From the NCBI GenBank assembly GCA_033964015.1, contig CM066925.1, positions 2,989,199-3,053,198 on the forward strand: a DNA stretch of 64,000 bases, read 5' to 3'. The stretch's first letter is position 1, and the number at the start of each line of letters is the position of its first letter. The DNA comes from Scolanthus callimorphus (Eukaryota; Cnidaria; Anthozoa; Actiniaria; Edwardsiidae). Shown here piece by piece: positions 23,446 to 33,724 of the stretch. A program made the position numbers and the translations under genes. The notes beneath the pieces are model-generated. The model was not told the DNA's origin, did not search any database, and saw nothing but the letters and a program-made list of their open reading frames with translations.

Positions 23446-23985
23446 GGCAACAAACAGAACAAAGATTTTTGGTTATGTTTGTTAAGATATTACGTTTCTC
23501 ACAAAATTAGAATCCAGGAAATTTAGTATAACAACAACCTGTTTTTCTTTGCCAGGTTGAACAACTTCTTATATGTTTGGGTATTTAAATGGCAAATTTC
23601 AGCCTGTAGCTTAAATCACAAAGGTTCTTCTATGCGGATTTACTTTACCAATTATAAAATACTACATAACTAAGACCTATTTATCTATTCTCTTTCGTGA
23701 CTTCTTTTTATCATAAGAACGTTCATTGTCGTTTGGGATATTCCAAAATGCTTTTACATTTTCAGCAGTTAGTCTCAAATATTCATTGAGACGTTCTAAA
23801 AACAACAAGCCCCAAGAAAACCTGCTTGTGCAGAGATGAAACGTTTTTCTCTGGATACAGTACTGCTACGTGTACTTCAAAAATACAAAATGTACAGAAG
23901 GACCCGGTAAACATTTTGTGCTCAAACATTAAAGAATTAAATTTATTATGCTAGTATCAGGCAAGCCGTTCCCCTTAGTGTCAAA

Positions 23986-24279
23986 TTGTGTCATTTTGAA
24001 GAAAAAGTACCCCTAAAAAAGGTTTATGTGCTTGGAGTTTTAAGAATAACCTCAGCTCTACAAAATTGTAACGGCGCTAATCCTGCAAACAGTAGTCAGT
24101 CCGCACGAATCGGCCACGAATTGACGGACTCCCGTACATCACCATACGGCGTGCTTCAAGGGTCAATTTTAGGTCCTCCTGTATCAGAACTAGGCTCACT
24201 GAAGTGCTATGTAGATCATTTCCAGTTAGCATTTTCTTCTCGTTACACCAGAGAATACCTGCTCAATATAGTTCTGTAA
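23986..24279 (+). pseudogene. Degraded LINE reverse-transcriptase remnant
   Basis: A short frame contains SPYGVLQGSILGPP, recognisable as the GVPQGSILGP motif of non-LTR reverse transcriptases, and soon after CYVDHFQLAFSS, resembling a decayed YxDD-containing stretch. The spacing between the two is shorter than normal, so an internal part has been lost. It lies next to the 3' end of the collagen gene but on the other strand. Confidence 0.65.
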
Positions 24280-24380
24280 ATTGTTTCTTCGTTCGCGCTC
24301 TTTCAACTAGATTCAGATGCGTCCCTGTGGTGTTTAGGTCAGCATAAAATGAATAAAAAATTATAACACACATCCTTACA

Positions 24381-25264
24381 TCAAGGTTTACAATTTTGTG
24401 AACAAGTTCCAGGCGGTCCAGGCAGGCCACGGTCCCCCTTGTCGCCAGGAAACCCATCCAGTCCATTAAGCCCATGGATTCCATTTTCACCTTCAATACT
24501 TTCCCTTGAGGTCCTGGAGGTCCTTTATCCCCCTTCGGACCGGACAATCCGGGCTGGCCATCAATCCCGGGTGGTCCGATATCTCCCTTCACTCCTATAC
24601 CCGCAACTCCTTGTAGTCCCGACTTCCTTTCCGACCGGGACACCATCTCGACCATCAGTCCCAGGACGTCCCTTGGTCCCTTTCACCCGGTCTCCCCTGT
24701 GTTCCAGGTTTCCCCCTCTCACCTTTACCCCCAGGCAACCCATCGCGACCATTCACTCCAGGCGCTCCAGGAATTCCTTTGGTTAAGACATGGACCCCAG
24801 GTTTGCCAACAGCGCCTTTTTCTCCACGGTCCCCCGGTTCCCCTTCAGCGCCCGCTCTTCCTCTCTTTCCCGATTGCCTTTAGCACCTTTTGCGCCTGGG
24901 AGGCCAACAAGTCCCGCGGGACCTATGGACCCAATGGTCCCTTTAGGGCCCACTTTACCACGAGGGCCACGGAAGCCTCGTTCCCCAGGTAAACCCGGGT
25001 CTCCGCGCCTTCCTCTCTGGCCCATGTCTCCTTTTTGCCCTTTCAAACCTGGTGCACCAGGATTCCCTCTGGGACCTTGCATTCCATTCCAGCCTCGCTT
25101 TCCTGGTGGACCTGGGAGCCCTGTGGCACCATCAAGGCCAGGCTCCCCAGACCTGCCGGAGAACCCTTTGGTTCCCTTGGGACCTTGTTCTCCGGTGTTG
25201 CCTTTGTGTCCTCGTCGCCCCACCAGACCTGCGGGCCCTTGCGGACCAACGGGACCCTCTGGTC
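24381..25264 (-). CDS. Transmembrane collagen exon 2: Gly-X-Y domain
   Basis: Begins after an ATACAG acceptor. About 290 residues of Gly-X-Y repeats (e.g. GPVGPQGPAG, GLKGQKGDMGQRG, GPPGIDGQPG, GDKGDRGLPGPPGTC) are spread over all three frames because of several one-base losses, around 24878, 24690, 24645, 24630 and 24510. At nearly every break the missing base would extend a short G run and restore the Gly-X-Y register. The one interruption not explained this way is GIGVKG, where a Gly pair is two residues apart, and GVHVLTKG, which interrupts the helix in frame. Confidence 0.8.
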
Positions 25265-28200
25265 CTGTATGAAGAAATTATATGTAAAAAGCGACTACTA
25301 TATTACACTAAATAATCGAGTCCTATGAGAAACCCATCAACAGGAACCTCCATCACCTATTGTGCTTCGTCCGAAGCACAGGATTAGATGAATCTATATT
25401 TAGTCCATTTTGCATGACGCGAGAATTAGTTGACACGCTTACAATTACGTCCCCTCTCCGTTAAGGGCGGTTTACACTTGAGATTTTTGTTGCATTTGTC
25501 GCGGCGATTTTTGTCGCGCGAGTTGCAACTCAAACTCTCTAGTGTAAACGAGATGCAAATCCGGTGCGATTCGTGTGCTCTCTTTTCTTCAAATCGCATC
25601 AAGTTGCAAAGAGCTTCGAACATGTTTTAAATCTCCGCGACACAAATCGCGGCAGATCGCGCCGAGCTGCACATAGTTTACATTAGTGATTTTGAGTTGA
25701 CGCGTACGTGCGAGAAAAATCGCCGCGACTCGCGCGACAAAAATTGCTAGTGTAAACGGGCCTTTGGTGGAATTGGCAGTTTTCACGATGTTGCGCACGC
25801 AACACCAATGGGATGAGAACAATGTTTGTCTGTTTTGAATAACAAAAGCCGTCTTCGCCAGAACGAGTCGGAATGGCTCAAGCGATGTATTTAAAATATA
25901 TGGGTCATGTGTGCCGCATGGAAAATTGCGCCAGGTTGTTTATGTGTTTGTTTATGTTGACTACCTGTCAGGAGGCATTATATTTTGAGTTTACCTGTTT
26001 TCAGAGCTTTAAAAAGAAAATACAGGGTAGGCCACAGGGTAGGCCATGGCCTAGGCCAAGTTTTGTCCCGACCCCTCTTACTCTTAGTAATCGTCTCCTG
26101 TCCCTACCTGGTAAACAAATATGGTCGGAGGATTTACAGATGTCTGCTGCTGTCAATGCTGCGATATGAAATTTTATCTCGCGTCGTACATCTTGAAGCG
26201 TAAACTGCGGGGCTGACCTGCGCTCTCTATGGCTCTCTGTTGTAAAGAAATCAAAGACGAATGAGCAGTATTCCATTTAAGAAATAGACTGAATTTTTCC
26301 TTGCGACTGTATACTGTTAAATTATAGATACGCAAATGACGTCATATCGTGTCATGAAATAAAACGTCTGCTTCGAGACGCCGTCAAGTGGCGTGACTGT
26401 TGTTCATGACACGCATAACGTCTTCTGTGTATGCTTGAATACTTAAGGTGGCACGGTCAGGACACTTTCGGCTTTTTATCGCTCATTATATAATTGATAA
26501 ATAACAGGACTCCATGCTTGTCCAATTGAAAAATTGGATGATTCCTCGGAACTCCTGCGGCTCGTCCAATTTTGGAGTTCCTCTAAATCATCCATTTTTT
26601 CTTAATTGGACAGCATTGAGTCATATTATATATACTAATAGCTGGCTGGGCATTTGACTTAGGCTGCGTACACACTTGGTGCCCGGGCACTAGCAGTGCC
26701 CGAGTACAAGGTCCAGACCTTGTACTCGGGCACCAGTGCTGTGCCGGGATTTTGGCTTGGGCACTCGAAAAACTGGAGTGTTCACATTAGTGCCCGTACT
26801 CGGGTACTGTGCCCGGGCACCAAGTGTGTACGCAGCCTTAAAAGATGCAGAGTAGGGGAAGCTAACTACTTTACCAGGGTATTCCATTGCCTGATTGATC
26901 GAGGGAAAAAAGAGCAAGTAAAAGGTCCCTTTTATTTAGGATTTCGGCGTTATCATTATGTACCAAGAGTACAATCGGGCCTGAGCGTTGGGATATCTGT
27001 GAATTCAGAACGGTGGTGTCTGACCATAATTCCAGAATTTTATGGAATTCAAAGCTGCCACCAACCTCCACATTCAGATACTGATTGTGTGCATTCTTTA
27101 GGGCTTTGGACACTTTGTTTCGGTAGGTGATATATGTCAACCATCCAGACTGCGCTTGGCAATATGCAACGTGTATTAATAAAGACGCGCGGAAAAAATG
27201 AGATATATTTCTCTTAATACCAAAAAAAACCCCGCAGGATTATTCTGAAGATAAAAGGCGAAGGAGTCCCCGACAGTGCTTGCATTTCAAACCCGGAGTT
27301 GCTAGCATGCGCGGGTTAGTATCTAGCCTGCTAGCCGGCTCTCGAGTGGGTTTTTCGGATATTTGATTTTTGGGCGCGCGGGATTCCTGTCTCGCGCGCC
27401 AAAAATCAAATAAAATCCGAAAACCTCACTGGAGAGCAGGCTAGTTAGTGGCCGTTTTCACACTAGAGACGAACAAATCGTCTGGACGAACAAATCGTCT
27501 GGACGAACAAATCGTCTGGACGAACAAATCGTCTGGACGAACAAATCGTCTGGACGAACAAATCGTCTGGACGAACAAATCGTCTGGACGAACAAATCGT
27601 CTGGACGAACAAATCGTCTGGACGAACAAATCGTCTGGACGAACAAATCGTCTGGACGAACAAATCGTCTGGACGAACATATCGTCTGGACGGACAAATC
27701 GTCTGGACGAACAAATCGCCTGATGTGAAAACGGGACGAACAAATTTTCAGACGAACAAATCGTCTGAATTTGTTCATCTGTTATGGCCGTCTAGGAAGA
27801 CGATTCTTCAGAGACATCTTGTTCGTATAGACGAACAAATCGACTAAAGTGCGACCTGAATTCACACTAGACGTACAAAGACGAACAAATCGTCAGACGA
27901 TTTGTCCGTCTAGACGATTTGTTCGTCTTCTAGTGTGAAAATGGCCAGTGACCTCAATCGTGCGTGCCTGTCGAACAAACAGATGGCGCTTTTTTCTAGG
28001 TACTGGGGTTGTAAAAAGCAATATTTCTGCTTCATTGCAGGCTCTACTGCGCTATTCAGTTGAGCGTGGAATGCCTATAGTTTGGTCGATAAGTTTGCAC
28101 GTCTCGTTTGGATAGTTTTGTGTCTCAAAAAGCATGTTCGCTCGGTTGTCAAGTGGAGTTCGCAATGTTGTCAAGGAAAAGGGGGGAACTCCCATATTTT

Positions 28201-29553
28201 TTGGTCGGGGGATGATCAACGTATCTTTAGGGGTTAAATCACGATGGTTTGTTCTCTTTTAGGGGTGATCTTGATCTTCAATAAGTTTAGGCAGATTGGT
28301 ATCTTTTAGGGCCGAAACTGTGTCCAAATTGTTTTTTTCTTATGATGGCGCTTCTAAAAGCCATGTAAGAAAGAGAGATTATTCGATTAGAAGACGGTAA
28401 ATTAGAACAAACATGGAAATTTCTTGATGGGTATCTTTTACCTGTTACCTGTTCCCTTCGCGCCTACTTGGCACATACGACCTCATCTTTTAGGGTATCT
28501 ATTAGGGTAATAACTTTTTTGAGCCACGCCTTGGCCCGCCATGTTTGGTATCTTTTAGGGGTGAAGCTGAAAATTTCCGACCATCATCCCCGACAAAAAA
28601 ATATTGGAGTCCCCCCCCCGGGGGGAAAAGCTCGTGATTTTCAAATTTTGTCGCGACATTCATTGACCATGTTGACAACATCATGAATCAGCCTTGACAA
28701 CATGCTTTTTGAGACACAAAACTATCCAAACAAAACGTTCAAACTTATCGACCAAACTATAGCCATTCCACGCTCAACTGAATAGCGCAGTATTAATTTG
28801 TTTATGGGATTCATGTTGCTCGCAAAAAGCGAGGGGAGGGAAATGGCCCTGAAAAAAAAACCCGATGACCCATAGGATAGATCGGCAAGCAGGCCATAAC
28901 AGTAAAGCTGATAAATCCATATGCTAAAAAAATACGATAATTATTCTCGTTAGTTAAATGTGAAATTTTGAGAATACGGAACAACTAAAATTTACCTGGG
29001 TGGGATATATACACGTATATACGTGTCTTAATTCATAGACAAATAGAGAGGACTAAATAGACCAAGATTTATGCTAGTAATAAATTCAGGCAAGGGTGTC
29101 AAAATTCGGTCTGACAAAATGCGATTTTGTTTTCCTCTCGTTTTTTTTCCTTCCAAGTAAAACTTCCTCTACCAAAATCCAATCCGCCAAACAGGGCGAC
29201 TTCCTTACGTCAATCATATAATGTTACCTATGAACACGAACTTTAGTCACCGGATGTATCAAAAGGTCAACATTATTGTGTACAGGTATAGAATGATATA
29301 TCATATATAGTTATAGTAGCAAGAGATTGCCAGCACTATAAATACGCAGTTTTGTCTTACCTTTAGAAATCACATCCGGTCCATACATCGGTATAGCATA
29401 AAGTCCTACTAGTACCCCACAAGCAAACATAACAAGCAGAGTTAGGAGGGCAATAATATAAAATGTGAAAGTTTTCTTTCTCTTAGTTACTCCTGTCTCC
29501 GATTCATCATTCCCATTGGGTTGTAAGCGCTCGACGTTGCTAGCCATAATCAT
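24381..29553 (-). CDS. Type II transmembrane collagen-like protein (gene span)
   Basis: Two coding exons on the minus strand, 29361-29553 and about 24381-25264, separated by a 4.1-kb intron. The phase-1 junction fits exactly (AAAG/GACCAGAG gives KGPEG). Exon 1 encodes a short basic cytoplasmic tail and a signal anchor; exon 2 encodes a long Gly-X-Y collagen triple helix predicted to lie outside the cell. This layout matches membrane collagens such as the colmedin/gliomedin or collagen XIII/XXIII groups. The helix ends GPPGTCSQNCKP then TGA, with two Cys that could link chains. A strong donor (GTAAGG on the minus strand, 24374-24379) overlaps this end, so a further exon with a C-terminal domain may follow; none was recognised below 24.38 kb. 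Exon 2 has several frame breaks (see its entry). Confidence 0.8.
25463..25765. mobile_element. MITE with AAGGGCGGTTTACAC ends
   Basis: AAGGGCGGTTTACACTTGAG on the left and AGTGTAAACGGGCCTT on the right are inverted copies; the interior repeats ATTTTTGTCGC and its complement. It lies in the collagen gene's large intron. Confidence 0.65.
25771..25882 (+). mobile_element. Truncated copy of the AATTGGCAGTTTTCACGAT MITE
   Basis: Matches 49997-50108 closely, including GCGCACGCAAC and AAAAGCCGTCTTC, but lacks the right terminal repeat present in the 50-kb copy. Confidence 0.7.
26662..26837. mobile_element. Palindromic MITE, Harbinger-like, copy 2
   Basis: Second copy of the 1975-2148 element, in inverse orientation, flanked by TTA on both sides (26659-26661, 26838-26840). 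Both copies retain complete ends. Confidence 0.8.
27325..27447. repeat. GC-rich hairpin element
   Basis: CTAGCCTGCTAGCCGGCTCT on the left mirrors AGAGCAGGCTAG on the right; inner arms TTTTCGGATATTTGATTTTTG and complement flank a GCGCGCGGG centre. It directly abuts the 17-bp minisatellite element. Confidence 0.65.
27449..27948. mobile_element. MITE carrying a 17-bp minisatellite
   Basis: Ends TGGCCGTTTTCACACTAG (left) and CTAGTGTGAAAATGGCCA (right) are inverted copies. The left half of the interior is 15 tandem units of GACGAACAAATCGTCTG; the right half contains more diverged copies in both orientations. It lies in the collagen gene's intron. Confidence 0.75.
27468..27722 (+). repeat. 17-bp self-complementary tandem repeat, 15 copies
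   Basis: The unit GACGAACAAATCGTCTG is itself an imperfect palindrome (GACGA/TCGTC), so each unit and the whole array can fold. 255 bp contain exactly 15 units with very few substitutions. The stop-free frames it creates are not genes. Confidence 0.9.
28045..28792. mobile_element. Inverted-repeat element, 0.75 kb
   Basis: Arms of about 95 bp (28045-28140 and 28698-28792) are nearly exact complements, with TACTGCGCTATTCAGTTGAG at the left edge. A second, G-ended element (28180-28625) is nested inside. No transposase is seen, and it lies in the collagen intron. Confidence 0.7.
28180..28625. mobile_element. G-ended element with spaced TATCTTTTAGGGG motifs
   Basis: Inverted ends GGGGGGAACTCCCATATTTT and its complement near 28585-28620. 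Inside, the word ATCTTTTAGGGG or close variants recurs at about 28220, 28254, 28301, 28433, 28484 and 28550, unevenly spaced. The complementary word CCCCTAARRGATA recurs in the same way at 32900-33165. Confidence 0.55.
29361..29553 (-). CDS. Transmembrane collagen exon 1: cytoplasmic tail and anchor
   Basis: Starts MIMASNVERL (ATG at 29553, alternative ATG two codons later). It has a charged stretch TKRKK and then a single hydrophobic span FYIIALLTLLVMFACGVLVG, followed by MYGPDVISKG. Basic residues before and none after the span predict an N-in, C-out topology. It ends at a GTAAGA donor in phase 1. Confidence 0.8.
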
Positions 29554-30836
29554 TAATTGTCTTCACAATAACAAGCAAATCACAGTTCTTCTTTATGCCA
29601 CGAGAAAATTTAAAAAAGATTCCCGGTTTATGATACGTTAGGTTGTGTTAGCCTCATCTACTCTAGGAGACAAAAATCCATTGAAACGCTCACGGCTCTA
29701 CAGCGCGCATTTCTGTAAACGTCAACAGAGGTGGAATCACATTACACCACAGGACTCCCGTACAAAGGAGGGGAGGGTCTTCTTACCTTGTTATTTCCTT
29801 TCGCGGGACTTAAATTTCGCAATTGGGCCGAAAGTGTTAGGAGGGAATTCATATTTCGGGAAAATGGTGTGATTTTGTCTCATTTTTGTTTATATCGTAT
29901 CGAGTAGAGGTAAAAATACTTTCGGAAAACCACTCGACAAAACTCCCCGTTATACGCTTGAGTTGGTGGGCAACTGGCGTCCGCGCTCGAAGTCCTCATT
30001 GTGTCCTTTCCCACTTTGCTTTAGACCTTATTACGTGCATAGAAGGATCACTATTTTGTCTGCTTCCGTTATACATTTGAAAATTTCAAACGAGCCTCTG
30101 GCTTGGAATAATTGGGCAACCAGTGCCAGCGTTTTCGTGCGCGTCGAAAAAAAAACGTCTCCGATTCTGCCCGCTCGGGTTGATGTTTTGTGTGCATTCC
30201 TTTCTCATCTACGGGCTTATGTGCTCTTGAAAATAAGTCGTCACGACTGAGTCGAGGAGGAACTTGCCTGTTACAATCTTGTATTATGAAAGCAACTCGA
30301 CTTTAAGCGCAGGGGTGGATCACAGTTGGCATAAATGCACCCCGCATCGCCAGCATAAGGCAAGCATGACAGTCATAGCTGGCCAGCGGTCGCACGCATC
30401 AAAACACCCAGCTAATCCAAAATGGCGGAAACGGAGAAGAAGGTGAAATGTTTTTCAGAGGATTTACGTTCCTGATAGGAATCTTCCGGTCTTGCCAAAG
30501 GAAAAAATATATATATCTGGTACTTCCAACATGAAGAATACTCTCGAAGAATGCGTGAAAAGAGAAAGAAAATGAATAATGGCAGAGGAAGTACGAAGGG
30601 ATGGCGAACTTGTGTGTTGTGTGTTCACAACAAGCACTGACTTAACTATAACTTCTGCGAGAATGGAAATGCAAGTTTATCAGATGACTGCGAATGCTAA
30701 CAATTATTGGAAATGAATCTTCAGTAGTTCACTGGTGTTTTAACTCTCACGCAATGAGCAAGACATTCTGTACTCTGGTTTCTGTGAAGACTCTTTCTTT
30801 TTATGAAAAAAAGAATCTATTATCATTGTTGGGGGA
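29554..30836. other. intergenic, one possible first exon
   Basis: This is the 5' flank of the collagen gene. At 30422 an ATG in the context AAAATGGCGG opens MAETEKK and meets a possible GTGAAA donor at 30443. No partner exon was found, so it is not called a gene. Confidence 0.35.
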
Positions 30837-31135
30837 GTGACCTGGAACACACAGAACTGTAGCTTGGATAACAAATTGGAAAAGACCATGATCCCTCTGC
30901 TTTTCTGATAAAACTTTAATCACTAACAGGGGAAAAGAGTAACCTGGAACACACAGAACTGTAGCACTTGGATAACAAATTGGAAAAGATCATGATACCT
31001 CTTCTTTTTCTGGTAAAACTTATCACTAACAGAGGAAAAGAGTAACCTGGAACACACAGAACTGTAGCACTTGGATAACAAATTGGAAAAGACCATGATA
31101 CCTCTGTTTTTTTCTGGTAAAACTAACATTGCTAC
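30837..31135 (+). repeat. 102-bp tandem repeat, 3 copies
   Basis: CCTGGAACACACAGAACTGT recurs at 30841, 30943 and 31046; units are about 95% alike and end in AAAGAG. Confidence 0.85.
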
Positions 31136-32640
31136 AGTGTTTTACATAACCTAAATGACTACTAGATGTTTCTGGTATCATTTTTATGGAACATGATTAA
31201 ATTACCTCTATGAACAACTCAAACATAGCTGCATGTTGTGATATCAGTCTCTGAACTAAGGGAATAACTCTGTAGGCATGTATCAGGACTGCCTGCACAA
31301 AAGTCTACACGCTACTAGAAAATATTTTTCACAAACACACTGCTGCCACCAGTCAGTATTTGCTCTATAATTTGCAATACAGGAAACATCGACATGCATG
31401 TCAAATGCAACTTATTTTGGTTATAAATTTATTAAACTACTTTAACAAATTTTTGTGTGCAGCTGCATACTTTGCATGTTGATAGCTACGCCCCTGCCTG
31501 TCAGTTGCACAAGGTGGTACTGTGAAAACAAGCCTAAAGTGTGATAGCTGAATAATTTAGACATGCTTTCAGTGAAACAAGAGGAAGGCTAATTCCTAAA
31601 CAACATGGGGGGTAATAATATACACAAAAAAATGACATGAAGCTTAAGAAATCAAAGTCAAAACATTTTATAATTGACAACCCATACAGAGCACAGGGTA
31701 CAAATAATCAGATAAATGGATTGAGAGCTTTTGTCTTAGACAAAATTTGCTTTGGTGACAATGTTTTCTTTGGTTACCTAAATGTTCATTATATGTAAAT
31801 AATGTAATGATGACATCAGTGATGTCATTGTTACACTCCCCTTAAATGTTGTCTAACTTTGGTTTGTCCAAATTTGGTTTCCTTCCTGAGATATGAATCT
31901 TATAAAAATTGAGCTTGATGGATATTTGGATGTTTTTAAAAATTAAAATTTAAAAATTCACAAGCATCTGTCACCACATGTAATTTGCGTAGGGTATTTT
32001 TAGGCTGAGAGTTGAAATTGAATAAAAGTTGATTTTTTATAGCAAAAATATTAATCAATCAGCAGAGCTCCATGGGCAACTGGCTTATAAGAGGTGGGAA
32101 TAATTTACAAGCTTCTATGTCAATGGTTACAAGCTAACTCTAAAATTAATCACTGATGCTACAATACAGAATGTACATATCAGCAGTTAAGTGTTACTTT
32201 CTAACCACTTGCCACCATGTAAGTCTATGACAGTGAAGTGTTGTGTCACTCTGTAACAGGGTCCAAACTTAAGTATTAAAAAGAGGAATTGTAGTCACCA
32301 ACTGAATACCATTATACAAAAGTTTATCCAACATACTGACATTTTTAGTCCAACCGTGAGAATCAAGGAAATCTCCAGACAATTCTGATTGCAGAAAAAG
32401 CTTCTCTTTATTCACATATAGAAGGAGTACCGTCAGTGACATACTAGCTGCCCTCAATTAAGTCCAGGTAGTCATGAACATGAAAGGTTTTCTTACCATC
32501 AATGCTGAAAATTTTCTTGATTTTGCAAATTCATAACAAGAAAGTAAAACCACTATCATTGGGCTGTTCCAAAAAAAATATCTAAGGAAATAAGAATGAG
32601 CTGTTCTTATGATTTCTGTCTCCCCCTAATGAGGAAAAAA
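31136..32640. other. intergenic, no gene seen
   Basis: AT-rich, with no recognisable exon, RNA gene or ordered repeat. Confidence 0.4.
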
Positions 32641-32860
32641 TGCTCTATCCGTGTGAAAGTTCTAGGCTTCTGCACAACCCCTGTGGATATTTGAAGCAAC
32701 TTTTGTGTAAATACCACATTCTCTTGTGTTCCCTGTGGAAATTCCAAAGTTGCAAAGGAATACCCTGTGGAAATTGGAGGTGGGCAAAAAGAAAGTCCCT
32801 GTGGAAATTTAAGGGTCAAAAACAATGACCCTTGCTGAAATTCCAGGGTGAAACACAGAC
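32641..32860 (+). repeat. Irregularly spaced CCCTGTGGAAATT motifs
   Basis: CCCTGTGGATATT (32679), CCCTGTGGAAATTCC (32731), CCCTGTGGAAATTGG (32763), CCCTGTGGAAATTTA (32798) and a diverged CCCTTGCTGAAATTCC (32829) recur with spacings of 31-52 bp. The spacing is too uneven for a simple tandem repeat. It abuts the next G-ended element. Confidence 0.6.
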
Positions 32861-32869
32861 CCCTATGCC

Positions 32870-33175
32870 CGGGGGTGCTTGTCGGGAAAATTGACTTTGA
32901 CCCTAAGGGATAGCAAAATGGGTGTGGCCAACAGCAAATTTACCCCTAAAAGATAGCAAATTTGGCAGGTCAAAACAAATAAAAGCCAATTTGAGGTCTT
33001 TTAGGGTTTTCATCCAAGTTTGCTTTGTAAATATTGGTTCTGGTGCCAGTAGCAATATATTTCTGGGCAAGGATTGGTCTGAGACTCCCCTAAGGGATAG
33101 GGCTGATTTTAAACACCCCTAAGAGATAGCAAGACCTGACAATTTTATACCCTAAGGGATAGGACGAGCACCCCA
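32870..33175. mobile_element. G-ended element with spaced CCCCTAARRGATAG motifs
   Basis: CCCGGGGGTGCTTGTC on the left and GACGAGCACCCC on the right are inverted. CCCTAAGGGATAG or variants occur near 32900, 32943, 33089, 33115 and 33149, with the reverse CTTTTAGGG at 32999. A 16-G run follows at 33187-33202. Confidence 0.55.
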
Positions 33176-33724
33176 TCTGAAAATATGGGGGGGGGGGGGG
33201 GGCTATGGAAGCTCCAGGTTCCTCGATAGGGGGTAACACATCTAAAATGGAACAGCCCATTCTGAAAACAAAACGAGAACAGGACAGGAAGATGACCTTC
33301 CCCAGCAGGTGACTGGAAACAAAACAAAAGTAATTTTGCCATTGATTTACTGGGCAATCAATATTTAAGATATTCCTTGACCTGGTTTTACTACATTCTT
33401 CCAACAATTTTCCACTTTCTGACTTTCTATTCATTGATTTCTAGATTGCTGGCATTAAAAAGGTTAATAAGCTGCAATGCATTAGAATGAGAATCGCCGA
33501 CTGATTCTAAAAAAAGCTGATTGCACATACAGAGCAATAATATCACCTGAAAAATGCGCACTTCTCTATAATTTGAAGAAATATTACCAAAGCAATGAAT
33601 ATTATACGTCAAACCTTATTATTTCTCCATAAGAATCGTCCTTGTTTTGTCCAAACTATGTTTTGTTGTGAGTCCAGAGCTCGTAGAGTCACGCTTCCTT
33701 CCCAAACAAAGCAACGATATTGCG

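Noticed and set aside
24439..25328. Plus-strand Pro-rich frames
   Set aside because: They are antisense shadows of the collagen Gly-X-Y codons on the minus strand.
27441..27778. Long repetitive frames on both strands over the 17-bp array
   Set aside because: Stop-free artefacts of a 17-bp tandem repeat inside a MITE.
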